Positions 1 to 7,043 of a DNA stretch of 64,000 nucleotides are shown one piece after another; within the stretch, counting starts at the first letter, position 1; every line of letters starts with the position of its first letter. This DNA is from Actinoplanes auranticolor (GTDB lineage: Bacteria > Actinomycetota > Actinomycetes > Mycobacteriales > Micromonosporaceae): the NCBI RefSeq assembly GCF_018332655.1, contig NZ_BOQL01000001.1, positions 62,001-126,000 on the forward strand. Reading direction: 5' to 3'. Made by a program: the position numbers and the translations under genes. Below the pieces are notes generated by a model. That model was not told where the DNA came from and made no database searches. It was given only the letters and a program-made list of their open reading frames with translations.

Positions 1-439
1 TGGTGTCCAGGCTGAGCGTGAGGACCTGGTTCCCGCGCAGTCCGGTGCGCACGAAGATGACGCTGCCGGCCGTCTCCACCGGCACCTCGGTGCGGGCGCC
101 GGTGGGCCGATGCCGGGCCGGGCCGCCGGCCGGGAACCGCCGGCCCGGTGGCGCCGGGTCGGAGGCCGCGGCGACGCAGCCGCCCCCGTCACGCACGCAC
201 AGCCGGGCCGTCACGCCGTCGCCGCGCAGCCGGTCCACGAGCTGCTGGGCGCCGAGCTGCGGGTCGAGCCGGCCGGCCAGCGCCACCCGGTCGGTGAGCC
301 GGGTCCGGGCGTCGGCGTGCAGCCGGGCGGAGAGCGCGATGTCGACGGCGGTGAAGAGCACCACCAGGATGACGGCGAGCAGGCCGAGCACCGTCCAGGT
401 GACCCGGCCGCGCAGCGACAGGGGCCGCAGCAGTCTCAC
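1..439 (-). CDS. Sensor histidine kinase, N-terminal part (cut by window edge)
   Basis: About 146 residues of the sensor end of a membrane histidine kinase are visible; HAMP, HisKA and ATPase domains would lie beyond the window edge. A hydrophobic segment at about residues 14-32 is followed by an extracytoplasmic stretch with a Cys pair near residues 81 and 87. The start is GTG at 439-437, which overlaps the TGA of the response regulator gene upstream (GTGA), so the two are translationally coupled partners. The assignment rests on this coupling, the short basic N-terminus and the membrane/sensor layout; no catalytic motif is visible. Confidence 0.75.
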   Translation of the reverse strand, partial: MRLLRPLSLRGRVTWTVLGLLAVILVVLFTAVDIALSARLHADARTRLTDRVALAGRLDPQLGAQQLVDRLRGDGVTARLCVRDGGGCVAAASDPAPPGRRFPAGGPARHRPTGARTEVPVETAGSVIFVRTGLRGNQVLTLSLDT

Positions 440-1101
440 GGGCGGACCACGTAGCCCAGGCCGCGGGCGGTGTGGATGAGCCGGGGGCCGTGCTGCTCGA
501 GCTTGCGGCGCAGCGCGCTGACGTGCACCTCGACCAGGTTGGGGTCGTACTCGTCGTAGCCCCAGACCTGGGTGAGCAGCTGTGTCTTGGACAGGATCCG
601 GCCACGGTGCCCGGCCAGGTAGGCCAGCAGCTTGAACTCGGTCGCGGTCAGCTCCAGCACCCGGCCCGCCCGGACGGCCAGCCGGGCGTCCTCGTCCACC
701 ACCAGGTCGCCGACCTGCACGGTGGAGGGCACCCGGCCGAGCCGGCGCAGGATCGCCCCGACCCGGGCCAGCACCTCGACGGTGGCGAACGGCTTGACCA
801 CGTAGTCGTCGGCGCCCGCGGCGAAACCGCGCAGCCGGTCGTCGACCGCGTCGCGGGCGGTGACCATCAGCACCGCGCAGTCGCTGCGCCCGCGCAGCGC
901 CGTGGCCAGCGCAAAGCCGTCGCGGCCGCCGGGCAGTTGCACGTCGAGCAGGGCCAGATCCGGGCGGTACGCGTCCACGACCTCCTCGAAATCGGCGCCG
1001 TCGGCCACCTCCCGCACCTCGTGCCCGGCCCCGCGCAGTGCCGCCGCGAGCGGGGCCCGGATCGCGTCCTCGTCCTCCACGACCAGCACTCTCGCCACCA
1101 T
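436..1101 (-). CDS. OmpR/PhoB-family response regulator
   Basis: This is a 221-residue DNA-binding response regulator. The N-terminal receiver has the acidic cluster E9-D10-E11-D12, the phosphoacceptor D53 in LLDVQLP, T81 and K103 in VVKPF. The C-terminal winged helix (about residues 125-221) has the usual ELTATEFKLLAYL and LVEVHVSALRRKL helices. It is the first gene of a coupled pair with the sensor kinase cut by the window edge, and is divergent from a secreted-protein gene. The intergenic DNA holds repeated CTGAAG half-sites with 11-bp spacing that fit a dimer of this family, so autoregulation and control of the neighbour are likely but inferred. Confidence 0.95.
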   Translation of the reverse strand: MVARVLVVEDEDAIRAPLAAALRGAGHEVREVADGADFEEVVDAYRPDLALLDVQLPGGRDGFALATALRGRSDCAVLMVTARDAVDDRLRGFAAGADDYVVKPFATVEVLARVGAILRRLGRVPSTVQVGDLVVDEDARLAVRAGRVLELTATEFKLLAYLAGHRGRILSKTQLLTQVWGYDEYDPNLVEVHVSALRRKLEQHGPRLIHTARGLGYVVRP

Positions 1102-1144
1102 GGCCGAAGTATCCGCAGCCCGGCTGTGCGTGATCGAGCACCGA

Positions 1145-1190
1145 GCTGAAGAACAGCTGAAGACCGCCGCCGATTCAGGCCCGCTTCAGT
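1145..1190. promoter_or_regulatory. Candidate response-regulator operator (11-bp spaced CTGAAG repeats)
   Basis: GCTGAAG occurs at 1146-1152 and 1157-1163, exactly 11 bp apart. The complementary half-site TTCAG occurs at 1175-1179 and 1186-1190, again 11 bp apart and in the opposite orientation. OmpR-family dimers bind direct repeats of about one helical turn, so this looks like two operators facing opposite ways, between the regulator gene at 1101 and the secreted-protein gene at 1246. Binding is inferred. Confidence 0.55.
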
Positions 1191-1245
1191 TTCGCGGACG
1201 ACGGTGGGACGAGCACCGCAACCGACATCCAGCACTGGAGGAGCT

Positions 1246-1782
1246 TTGCCACCGATCTTCAGCACCCAGCAGGCCCGGCGCACCGCCGTGGCCGTGGCGC
1301 TCGGCGGCGGCCTCGCGCTCGGCGTCGCCGGGCTGGCCCAGGCCGCGGAAACACCGGCACCGGGCGGGTCCGCGACCCCCTCGGCGAGCGAGCCCGGTCC
1401 GGGCCGCGGCGCGGGGCACGAGCACACGCCGCACCTCGCCGGCACAGTGAAGTCGATCAGCGACACCCAGATCATGATCACCGACCGCAGCGGCTTCACC
1501 CGTCAGATCAACATCACGAGCAAGCCGGACGGGGTCGCGGTCGGCACCCGGATCTTCGCCGTGGGCGCGGTGAACGCGGACGGCGTCTCGCTGGATGCCA
1601 CCTCGGTCGAGGTGGCGACCGAACGGGAGGGCAAGCGGGGCGGCGGCTGGGGCCACCGCGGCGGCGGGCGTCCGGGCGGCTGGGGACCGGGCGGCCCCGG
1701 CGGCGAGCGCGGCGGACCGCCGGCCGCGCCGAGCACGCCACCCTCGGCCGCCCCGAGCGCCCCGGCGCCGTCAGCGAGCTGA
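1246..1782 (+). CDS. Small secreted protein with a DUF5666-like domain and Gly/Pro-rich tail
   Basis: The start chosen is TTG at 1246, directly preceded by GGAGGAG at 1237-1243; an in-frame GTG at 1204 would overlap the putative operator. The product has a signal peptide ending near AQA/AET (about residue 33), a compact beta-rich segment (GTVKSI...ITDRSGFTRQINI...VGTRIFAVGAVN) that resembles DUF5666-type domains, and a low-complexity tail rich in Gly, Trp, Pro and Ser. It is probably exported and may be the target of the divergent two-component system. No enzymatic motif is visible, and the family assignment is by pattern only. Confidence 0.7.
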   Translation: MPPIFSTQQARRTAVAVALGGGLALGVAGLAQAAETPAPGGSATPSASEPGPGRGAGHEHTPHLAGTVKSISDTQIMITDRSGFTRQINITSKPDGVAVGTRIFAVGAVNADGVSLDATSVEVATEREGKRGGGWGHRGGGRPGGWGPGGPGGERGGPPAAPSTPPSAAPSAPAPSAS

Positions 1783-1793
1783 CCGTGCGGTGA

Positions 1794-1907
1794 GACATCG
1801 GTGCGGGCGGGAATCCTCAATCGGCCGCCTGCGGCGTCGATTGCCCGGGAGTGAACCCACCCACCCGCCCGCCGCGCAGTCGCCGGCCTGCTGCCCGCAC
1901 CGATGTC
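1794..1907. repeat. 15-bp perfect inverted repeat enclosing a smaller hairpin
   Basis: GACATCGGTGCGGGC at 1794-1808 is perfectly complementary to GCCCGCACCGATGTC at 1893-1907. The 84-nt interval contains a second hairpin, CAATCG-GCCGC against GCGGC-GT-CGATTG. If the glycosyltransferase starts at 1932, the whole structure lies in its 5' leader; if it starts at 1851, one arm is inside coding sequence. It could be an RNA leader element or a terminator for the upstream gene. There is no T-tract. Confidence 0.5.
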
Positions 1908-1931
1908 CCGTCCCGCGTCCCCGAGCCGCCG

Positions 1932-3848
1932 ATGAGCCCCGGGCCTGCGCCGGAGCGGATCCTGGAGCGCCGGATCCCCGGCAAGCTCTACGGCCGGACC
2001 GCCACCGAGATCACCGGCCCGCTGCAGCCGGCCACCGAGGTCGTCCGCTACCGGCGGGTGCTCGGCCGCGGCCAGCACCGGCTGATGCTGGGCCTCGCCT
2101 CGCTGCACATCGCGCTGGCCGCCGCCCTGGTGGTCTACCTGCTGCTGCCGGGCAACCTGCCCCGGTTCCAGCCGGGGCAGCCGATCGCCAACACGGTCAT
2201 GGTGGCCGGACTGTTCCTGATGATCGTCCTGCAGGTCATCGTCGGCCTGCGGACCTGGGTGCTGGCCTTCTTCGCCGCCCGGGCCTGCGACCCGGTGCCG
2301 ATCCCGGCGCCGCCGGGGCTGCGGGTCGCCGTGCTGACCACGATCGTGCCCGGCAAGGAGCCGGTCGATCTCGTGATGACGACCCTGCGGGCGATGAAAC
2401 GGGTACGCCACGAGGGCCCGGTCGACGTCTGGCTGCTCGACGAGGGCGACGACGAAGAGGTCCGCCGCCGCTGCGAGGAGATCGGCGTCCGCCACTTCAG
2501 CCGCAAGGGTCACCCGGAGTGGAACCAGCCCGGCGGCGAGTTCAAGGCGCGGACCAAGCACGGCAACCACAACGCCTGGCGGGCCGCGCACGAGGCCGAG
2601 TACGACGTGGTGGCCCAGATGGACCCCGACCACGTGCCGTACCCGAACTTCCTGGAGCGGACGCTGGGTTACTTCGCCGACCCGGACACCGCGTTCGTCG
2701 TCGCCCCGCAGGTGTACGCGAACATCAGTGAGTCCTTCGTCGCCAAGGGTGCGGCCGAGCTGGCCTACATCTTCCACGGGATCATGCAGCGCGGCGGCAA
2801 CGGGCACGGCGCACCGCTGCTGATCGGCACCAACCACCTCTACCGGCCGGCCGCTTTCCAGCAGATCAAGGGGTACCAGGACTGCATCATCGAGGACCAC
2901 CTCACCTCGATGGTGATCTACGGTGCGGTCAACCCGGTCTCCGGCAACACCTGGCGCGGCGTCTACACCCCGGACATCCTGGCCGTGGGCGAGGGCCCGG
3001 CGACGTACTCGGACTTCTTCAGCCAGCAGAAGCGCTGGGCGTACGGGATCTGGGAGATCGCCCGCAAGCACTCGCCGCGGTTGCTGCCCCGGCTGCGCCC
3101 CGGGCAGCGGTTGTCGTTCTTCGCCCTGCAGTCGCACTACCCGACCACCGCGCTGTCCTGGGTGATCGGCATCGTGCTCAGCGCGGTCTACCTGGTCGGC
3201 GGGGTCACCGTCACCCGGCTGCCGGCGCTGGTCTGGGGCGTACTGTTCGTCGCCAACATCGTCGTCGGGATGGTGTTCTACCAGTTCACCCAGCGGTTCA
3301 ACCTGGTCGAGCATGAACGCCGCTCGTGGGGCCTGGCCGGGATGGCGCTGGAACTGATCACCGCGCCGGTCTACGTGGCCGCGGCCGCGGCCCAGCTGGC
3401 CGGCCGGCCGCTGGCCTACGTCGTCACGGCCAAGGGGGCTGCCGCCACCGGCGACACCTGGCGGACCTTCCGGCCGCACCTGGGCTGGGCGGCGCTGGCC
3501 GCGAGCTGCATGATCACCGGGCAGCTGCTGCACCACGACTACCCGTCGCTGTACGTGTGGGCCGGTCTCACGTTGCTCGTCTCGCTGGCGCCGGTGCTGC
3601 ACCTGCTCACCGTGGCGGGCGTGGCGGCGGGCTCGCGGCTGCTGTCGCGGGTGCCGCGGCCCTCGGTCACGGCGCAGCGGCGGATCGGCGATCGTCTGGT
3701 GCAGCAGGGCCTGCTCACCGTCCAGGAGTTGGAGGAGCTGCTCGACCTGCAGGCGACCTCGGACCTGGCCTGGCAGCGGCTCGGCGATCTGGCCGTCCAG
3801 CAGGGCTACGTCGACGCGCGGCAGCTGGCCGCGGCCACCGCCCGGTAG
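1932..3848 (+). CDS. Membrane family 2 glycosyltransferase with C-terminal MshEN-like domain (NfrB-like)
   Basis: This is a processive-type family 2 glycosyltransferase of about 638 residues. Two N-terminal membrane segments precede a cytoplasmic catalytic domain with MDPDH (about residue 230), GTNHLYRPA, the acidic IIEDH acceptor motif and QQKRW (about residue 365); several membrane helices follow. The last 55 residues (from about 584) match the MshEN pattern: RIG, then LVQQGLL, LxxLLDLQ, then a second RLG...VQQGYV copy. MshEN domains bind cyclic di-GMP, and E. coli NfrB combines the same two parts. The product polymer is unknown. ATG at 1932 is preferred because an inverted repeat lies between it and the alternative GTG at 1851; neither has a good ribosome binding site. 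Confidence 0.88.
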   Translation: MSPGPAPERILERRIPGKLYGRTATEITGPLQPATEVVRYRRVLGRGQHRLMLGLASLHIALAAALVVYLLLPGNLPRFQPGQPIANTVMVAGLFLMIVLQVIVGLRTWVLAFFAARACDPVPIPAPPGLRVAVLTTIVPGKEPVDLVMTTLRAMKRVRHEGPVDVWLLDEGDDEEVRRRCEEIGVRHFSRKGHPEWNQPGGEFKARTKHGNHNAWRAAHEAEYDVVAQMDPDHVPYPNFLERTLGYFADPDTAFVVAPQVYANISESFVAKGAAELAYIFHGIMQRGGNGHGAPLLIGTNHLYRPAAFQQIKGYQDCIIEDHLTSMVIYGAVNPVSGNTWRGVYTPDILAVGEGPATYSDFFSQQKRWAYGIWEIARKHSPRLLPRLRPGQRLSFFALQSHYPTTALSWVIGIVLSAVYLVGGVTVTRLPALVWGVLFVANIVVGMVFYQFTQRFNLVEHERRSWGLAGMALELITAPVYVAAAAAQLAGRPLAYVVTAKGAAATGDTWRTFRPHLGWAALAASCMITGQLLHHDYPSLYVWAGLTLLVSLAPVLHLLTVAGVAAGSRLLSRVPRPSVTAQRRIGDRLVQQGLLTVQELEELLDLQATSDLAWQRLGDLAVQQGYVDARQLAAATAR

Positions 3849-3855
3849 AAGTGGG

Positions 3856-3898
3856 TCGGTGGTCCAAGCGGAGGCTCTCGATCCGCTTGAACCACCGA
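3856..3898. terminator. Bidirectional terminator between convergent genes
   Basis: TCGGTGGT and CAAGCGG (3856-3871, one mismatched base between them) pair with CCGCTTG and ACCACCGA (3883-3898) around an 11-nt loop. It lies 8 nt after the glycosyltransferase stop and 12 nt from the stop of the convergent anthranilate synthase gene. The T-tract is weak, as is common in GC-rich actinobacteria. Confidence 0.75.
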
Positions 3899-3909
3899 CA
3901 TCACTATCG

Positions 3910-5739
3910 CTACCCCAGGGACGCCGGACTAATCACCTGAGTGACAAGTGGCGGGATCAGTTCGGTGAGGACGGTGATGCCGTCCGCGCTGAGCACCGAC
4001 TCCGGGTGGAACTGCACACCGGCGAAACCCTGGCCACGCAGGGCGTGCACGGTGCCGTCGGCCTCGTCGCGGGCGATCTGCACCTCGCCGTACGCGGTGC
4101 CGAGCACGTCGTCCGCACTGAGCGCGGTGAAGCTGGAGTAGAAGCCGACCCGGCGGACCGCGCCGAAGAGCGTGATGTCGCGGGCCACCCCCTGGTACGG
4201 GCTGTCCCGGCGGTGCAGCCGCAGTCCCAGGGCAGCGGAGAGCACCTGGTGGCCCAGGCACACGGCCAGCAGCGGCTGCCGGGTCGCCAGCAGCTCGGCC
4301 ACCAGCGCGCGGACACGCCGCATCTTGGGGTCGTCCGAGCCGGGGTCGCCGGGCCCGGGACCGACCACCACCAGATCGGCCGGCGGTACGACCGGCACCG
4401 TCCACGGCACCACGGTGACGGCCAGGCCCAGTGCCTTGAGCTGGTGGGCCAGCATCGCGGTGAACGTGTCCTCGTTGTCGACGATCACCGCCGTCCGGCC
4501 GTCGAGCCCGGGGACGGTCAGGGCGCCCGGGTGGCGCTGGTCCAGCCAGAAGCGGGCGAGGCCGTCGTTGCGGGCGGCCAGCGCCGCCTGGATCGCCGGG
4601 TCGTCGTCGCTCGGGCGTACCGGTGGGCGCCGCAACGAGGACGCGCCCAGCGCGGCCAGCACGCCCGCCGCCTTGGTGTGGGTCTCCGCGACCTCGCCCG
4701 CCGGCGTCGAGTGCCGGACCAGCGTCGCCCCGACCGGGACCCGCAGCCGGCCCGCCGGGGAGATCTCCGCCGTGCGGATCAGGATCGGCGCGTCCAGCGT
4801 CTGCCGGCCCTCGTCGTCGTGGCCGAGCAGGGCCAGCACGCCCGCGTAGTAGCCGCGGCCGCGGCGCTCGTGCCGGGCGATCACCCGGCAGGCGTTCTCC
4901 ACCGGGCTGCCGGTGACGGTCGGGGCGAACATGGTCGCGCGCAGGACCTCGCGCACGTCCAGCGAGCCGCGGCCGGCCAGCAGGTACTCGGTGTGGGTCA
5001 GGTGCGCCATCCGCTTGAGGTACGGCCCGACGACCTGCCCGCCCTGCTCGGCCACGGCCGCCATCATCTTGAGCTCCTCGTCGAGCACCATGTACAGCTC
5101 GTCGATCTCTTTGCGGTCGGCCAGGAAGTCGATGAGCTCGCGCGTGCCGTCGTGCCGGAACGTGCCGCTGATCGGGTTCATCATGGTCAGTCCGTCGGCC
5201 ACGCTGACGTGCCGTTCCGGCGTGGCGCCGACCAGCGTGCGGGTGCCGGTGTGCACCAGGAACGTCCAGTAGGCGCCCTGCTCGTGGGTGAGCAGCCGGC
5301 GGAACGCCGACCGCGCCGCGGCCAGCGGATCGCCGTCCACGTCCGCCGTGTAGACCCGGTGGATCACGAAGTTGGCGCCCTCGCCGCGGCCGATCTCGTC
5401 GCGCAGCACCTCGGCGACGATCTCGCCGTAGGCCTCGTCGGAGAGGTCGAACCCGCCGTTGCGCAGCGCCACCGGCGTCTCCGGCAGCTCGGCGACGATC
5501 TCCGCGAGCGGCCGGGTGGTCCGGGAGGCGATCCGCAGGCACTCCAGCGGGGCGTCGTCGTCGACGCAGGCGAAGCCCCGCTCGGCGATCTGCCGGTACG
5601 GCACCAGTGCGAGCGTCTGCGGCCCGGGTCGGCCCGGGGTCAGCGGGATGTCGGCGAGCGCGGCGACCGTGACGACGTCGCCGGTCAGGACGTCGACGTG
5701 GTCGGCGCCGTCGCGGTGCAGCAGGGCGAAGGGTGGCAT
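3910..5739 (-). CDS. Fused anthranilate synthase (TrpE-like chorismate domain plus glutamine amidotransferase)
   Basis: This 609-residue protein joins a chorismate-binding synthase domain (about 1-400; PISGTFRHDG, DEELKMMA, GSPVENA, GYYAGVLA) to a class I glutamine amidotransferase (about 415-600; nucleophile in AVCLGHQ, then HPES near the end). It should convert chorismate and glutamine to anthranilate. Fused proteins of this shape are also annotated as PhzE-like aminodeoxyisochorismate synthases. The Trp-Trp leader peptide and attenuator directly upstream argue for tryptophan supply and feedback by tryptophan. The ATG at 5739 follows GAACGAGGA. No other trp gene is adjacent. Confidence 0.9.
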   Translation of the reverse strand: MPPFALLHRDGADHVDVLTGDVVTVAALADIPLTPGRPGPQTLALVPYRQIAERGFACVDDDAPLECLRIASRTTRPLAEIVAELPETPVALRNGGFDLSDEAYGEIVAEVLRDEIGRGEGANFVIHRVYTADVDGDPLAAARSAFRRLLTHEQGAYWTFLVHTGTRTLVGATPERHVSVADGLTMMNPISGTFRHDGTRELIDFLADRKEIDELYMVLDEELKMMAAVAEQGGQVVGPYLKRMAHLTHTEYLLAGRGSLDVREVLRATMFAPTVTGSPVENACRVIARHERRGRGYYAGVLALLGHDDEGRQTLDAPILIRTAEISPAGRLRVPVGATLVRHSTPAGEVAETHTKAAGVLAALGASSLRRPPVRPSDDDPAIQAALAARNDGLARFWLDQRHPGALTVPGLDGRTAVIVDNEDTFTAMLAHQLKALGLAVTVVPWTVPVVPPADLVVVGPGPGDPGSDDPKMRRVRALVAELLATRQPLLAVCLGHQVLSAALGLRLHRRDSPYQGVARDITLFGAVRRVGFYSSFTALSADDVLGTAYGEVQIARDEADGTVHALRGQGFAGVQFHPESVLSADGITVLTELIPPLVTQVISPASLG

Positions 5740-5741
5740 CG

Positions 5742-5777
5742 GGTCCTCGTTCCGGGCTGGGGTCGCCGCCGAGGACC
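5742..5777 (-). promoter_or_regulatory. Hairpin that would hide the ribosome binding site of the anthranilate synthase gene
   Basis: On the transcribed strand GGTCCTCG (5777-5770) is perfectly complementary to CGAGGACC (5749-5742). The second arm contains the GAGGA ribosome binding site, 3 nt before the ATG at 5739. It sits just downstream of the attenuator terminator and could add a translational layer of control. This is inferred from pairing only. Confidence 0.45.
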
Positions 5778-5787
5778 GGGCCGTACG

Positions 5788-5814
5788 AAAAAGGCCGCCT
5801 CGTCGGAGGCGGCC
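5788..5814 (-). terminator. Tryptophan attenuator terminator
   Basis: On the minus strand GGCCGCCTC (5814-5806) pairs with GAGGCGGCC (5801-5793) around a GTCG loop and is followed by five T residues (5792-5788): a textbook intrinsic terminator, the strongest in the window. An upstream GGCGGCC inside the leader reading frame (5852-5846) can pair with its 5' arm to form the antiterminator. Confidence 0.9.
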
Positions 5815-5827
5815 GCGGTGGGTGTGG

Positions 5828-5890
5828 TTACACGCGGGTGGGTGTGGCCGCCGGGTCGGCGGGCCACCACATGCTCAATCGCGCGTGCAT
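5828..5890 (-). CDS. trpL: trp leader peptide (attenuation peptide, 20 residues)
   Basis: A 20-residue reading frame starts with MHARLS, has tandem Trp codons at positions 8 and 9 (SMWWPAD) and ends with TAA at 5830-5828. It precedes the attenuator terminator of the fused anthranilate synthase gene. The second Trp codon begins GTGGCC, which can pair with GGCCAC just downstream (1:2 pairing), while GGCGGCC can pair with the terminator arm (2:3 pairing). A ribosome stalled at the Trp codons would therefore favour read-through when charged tRNA-Trp is scarce. The start is probably leaderless: TAAGAT ends 7 nt before this ATG. An in-frame ATG at 5899 lies inside that box and is less likely. Streptomyces trp leaders have the same multi-Trp design. 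Confidence 0.88.
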   Translation of the reverse strand: MHARLSMWWPADPAATPTRV

Positions 5891-5897
5891 GCCGGAC

Positions 5898-5903
5898 ATC
5901 TTA
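5898..5903 (-). promoter_or_regulatory. -10 box of the trp leader transcript
   Basis: TAAGAT on the minus strand (5903-5898) fits the TANNNT -10 consensus and stands 7 nt before the leader ATG, which predicts transcription starting at or next to that ATG. No convincing -35 hexamer is visible. Confidence 0.55.
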
Positions 5904-6226
5904 GGGGCCGTCGCGGTAGCAGCGCCAGCTCCGGGCGTCACCGGCGCGCCGGGCGCAGGACCAGCTGTCGCCGGTCGCGGCCGCGAGACTGAACCGGCCG
6001 TGGGTGGCCGGCAGTAGGACCCGACCAGCGGGCCGACGCCGGTGCCGGCGGCGGGACGGAGACGACCGGCAGCGGTACGGCGGCCCACGGCGTCCCGGGT
6101 CCGCGGAAGGCCGGCGGGGCCGCCGCCACGAGCAGCAGCACGGCGAGCACGGCCGGCACCCCCAGCAGCCGGCGCCGGGAGCGCGGGACGCGGAACTCGA
6201 CGGTCGCCCGCTCGGCGGGGGAGTCA
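5901..6226 (-). pseudogene. Small membrane-anchored or exported protein, apparently frameshifted
   Basis: Two adjacent minus-strand frames each have coding-like third positions (almost all G or C) over different stretches. The upstream frame reads DSPAERATVEFRVPRS and then a hydrophobic segment (LLGVPAVLAVLLLVAAAP) down to about 6040. The downstream frame reads LLPATHGRFSLAAATG...SWRCYRDGP and ends with TAA at 5903-5901. A +1 shift between about 6000 and 6040 would join them into one protein with a membrane anchor and a C-terminal Cys pair. No ATG or GTG start is visible near 6226, so translation may be coupled to the small gene just upstream. It may be a sequencing indel rather than a true pseudogene. 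Confidence 0.4.
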
Positions 6227-6463
6227 GGCGGCGGCGTACGCGCCGCGTACCGCTGTCCGGGCCCACTGCATGCGGCCCAGCGCGCAGTCCGGGTGCTCGC
6301 CGAACTCCTGGGCGACCAGGGCGGCGCAGCCGCTCTCGCCCAGCCGGTCCACCGTCGCGGTCACCGCCGCACGGATGAGCTCGGGCGTCGGCTGCTGCGA
6401 GCGCTGCAGGTCGGAGACGAACAGCGCCTCGGTACGGACATCGTCGGGGTTCACGGAAGTCAT
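6224..6463 (-). CDS. Conserved-looking small protein of unknown function (79 residues)
   Basis: The frame begins MTSVNPDDVRTEALF and ends VRGAYAAA. The ATG at 6463 is preceded by a perfect AGGAGG with 6-nt spacing, and third positions are GC-rich throughout. No membrane segment or known motif is recognised; the predicted protein is helical with a Cys-containing centre (GESGCAALVAQEFGEH). It is divergent from a response regulator gene and may be in one transcript with the apparently frameshifted membrane gene downstream. Confidence 0.7.
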   Translation of the reverse strand: MTSVNPDDVRTEALFVSDLQRSQQPTPELIRAAVTATVDRLGESGCAALVAQEFGEHPDCALGRMQWARTAVRGAYAAA

Positions 6464-6652
6464 CAGGTCCTCCTGCCGTGCGTCGCGGTCGGGGTGTCGT
6501 GGTTCCAGGACACCCCGGCGGGGCTGCGAGAGCGGCTGCGCACCAGTTGCCGTGCGGTTGCGCCGAGCGGCAGTCACAACGGTGATAACCGGATATCGTC
6601 GGATAAGTAGCGTAAGTAGGCCGAGCTTTCCCGGGCGGCCTCGACGGGGGGA
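6464..6652. promoter_or_regulatory. Divergent promoter region with ATAACCGGATAT motif
   Basis: This 189-bp gap separates two divergent genes. It contains ATAACCGGATAT followed by TCGGATAA (6585-6606), the most AT-rich part of the region. A close match stands upstream of the second single-domain response regulator (22810-22829). It is a candidate promoter or operator shared by the two regulator genes. Confidence 0.45.
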
Positions 6653-7033
6653 ATGGCCGTGACGGTGGTTCTGGTCGCCGACGACGACGCCGACATCCGT
6701 GACCTGGTGGCGTTCAAGCTCGAGCAGTCCGGCCTCGAGGTGATCGCGGTCGAGGACGGGCAGGCAGCCCTGGAGCAGGCCAAGGCGCACCGGCCCACGC
6801 TGGCCGTGCTGGACGTCTCGATGCCCGGGCTGTCCGGCATCGACGTGTGCCGGATGCTGCGCGCCGAGCCGGCCACCGCCGGCATGCTGATCATCATGCT
6901 CACCGCCCGGGTCCAGGAGCAGGACGTCGAAGGCGGCTTCAGCGCGGGTGCCGACGACTACGTGACCAAGCCGTTCAGTCCGCGCGAGCTGGTCTCCCGG
7001 ATCCAGGCACTGCTGAGCCGAGCCCGGGCCTGA
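6653..7033 (+). CDS. Single-domain response regulator (CheY-like)
   Basis: The 126-residue protein is a stand-alone receiver. It has acidic residues D10-D12, phosphoacceptor D54 in VLDVSMP, T84 and K106 in VTKPFSP, and no output domain. It lies 10 nt upstream of a large histidine kinase gene and is presumably its phosphorylation partner, signalling by protein contact rather than DNA binding. It is closely similar to the receiver at 22866-23240, with the same YxxKPFSPR region, suggesting duplicated signalling modules. Confidence 0.93.
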   Translation: MAVTVVLVADDDADIRDLVAFKLEQSGLEVIAVEDGQAALEQAKAHRPTLAVLDVSMPGLSGIDVCRMLRAEPATAGMLIIMLTARVQEQDVEGGFSAGADDYVTKPFSPRELVSRIQALLSRARA

Positions 7034-7043
7034 GCCGGCTCCC

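Noticed and set aside
1503..3602. Long minus-strand open frame of 699 codons opposite the glycosyltransferase
   Set aside because: It is a GC-driven shadow: the plus strand encodes clear glycosyltransferase motifs, and the minus frame has His/Arg/Gln-rich nonsense composition.
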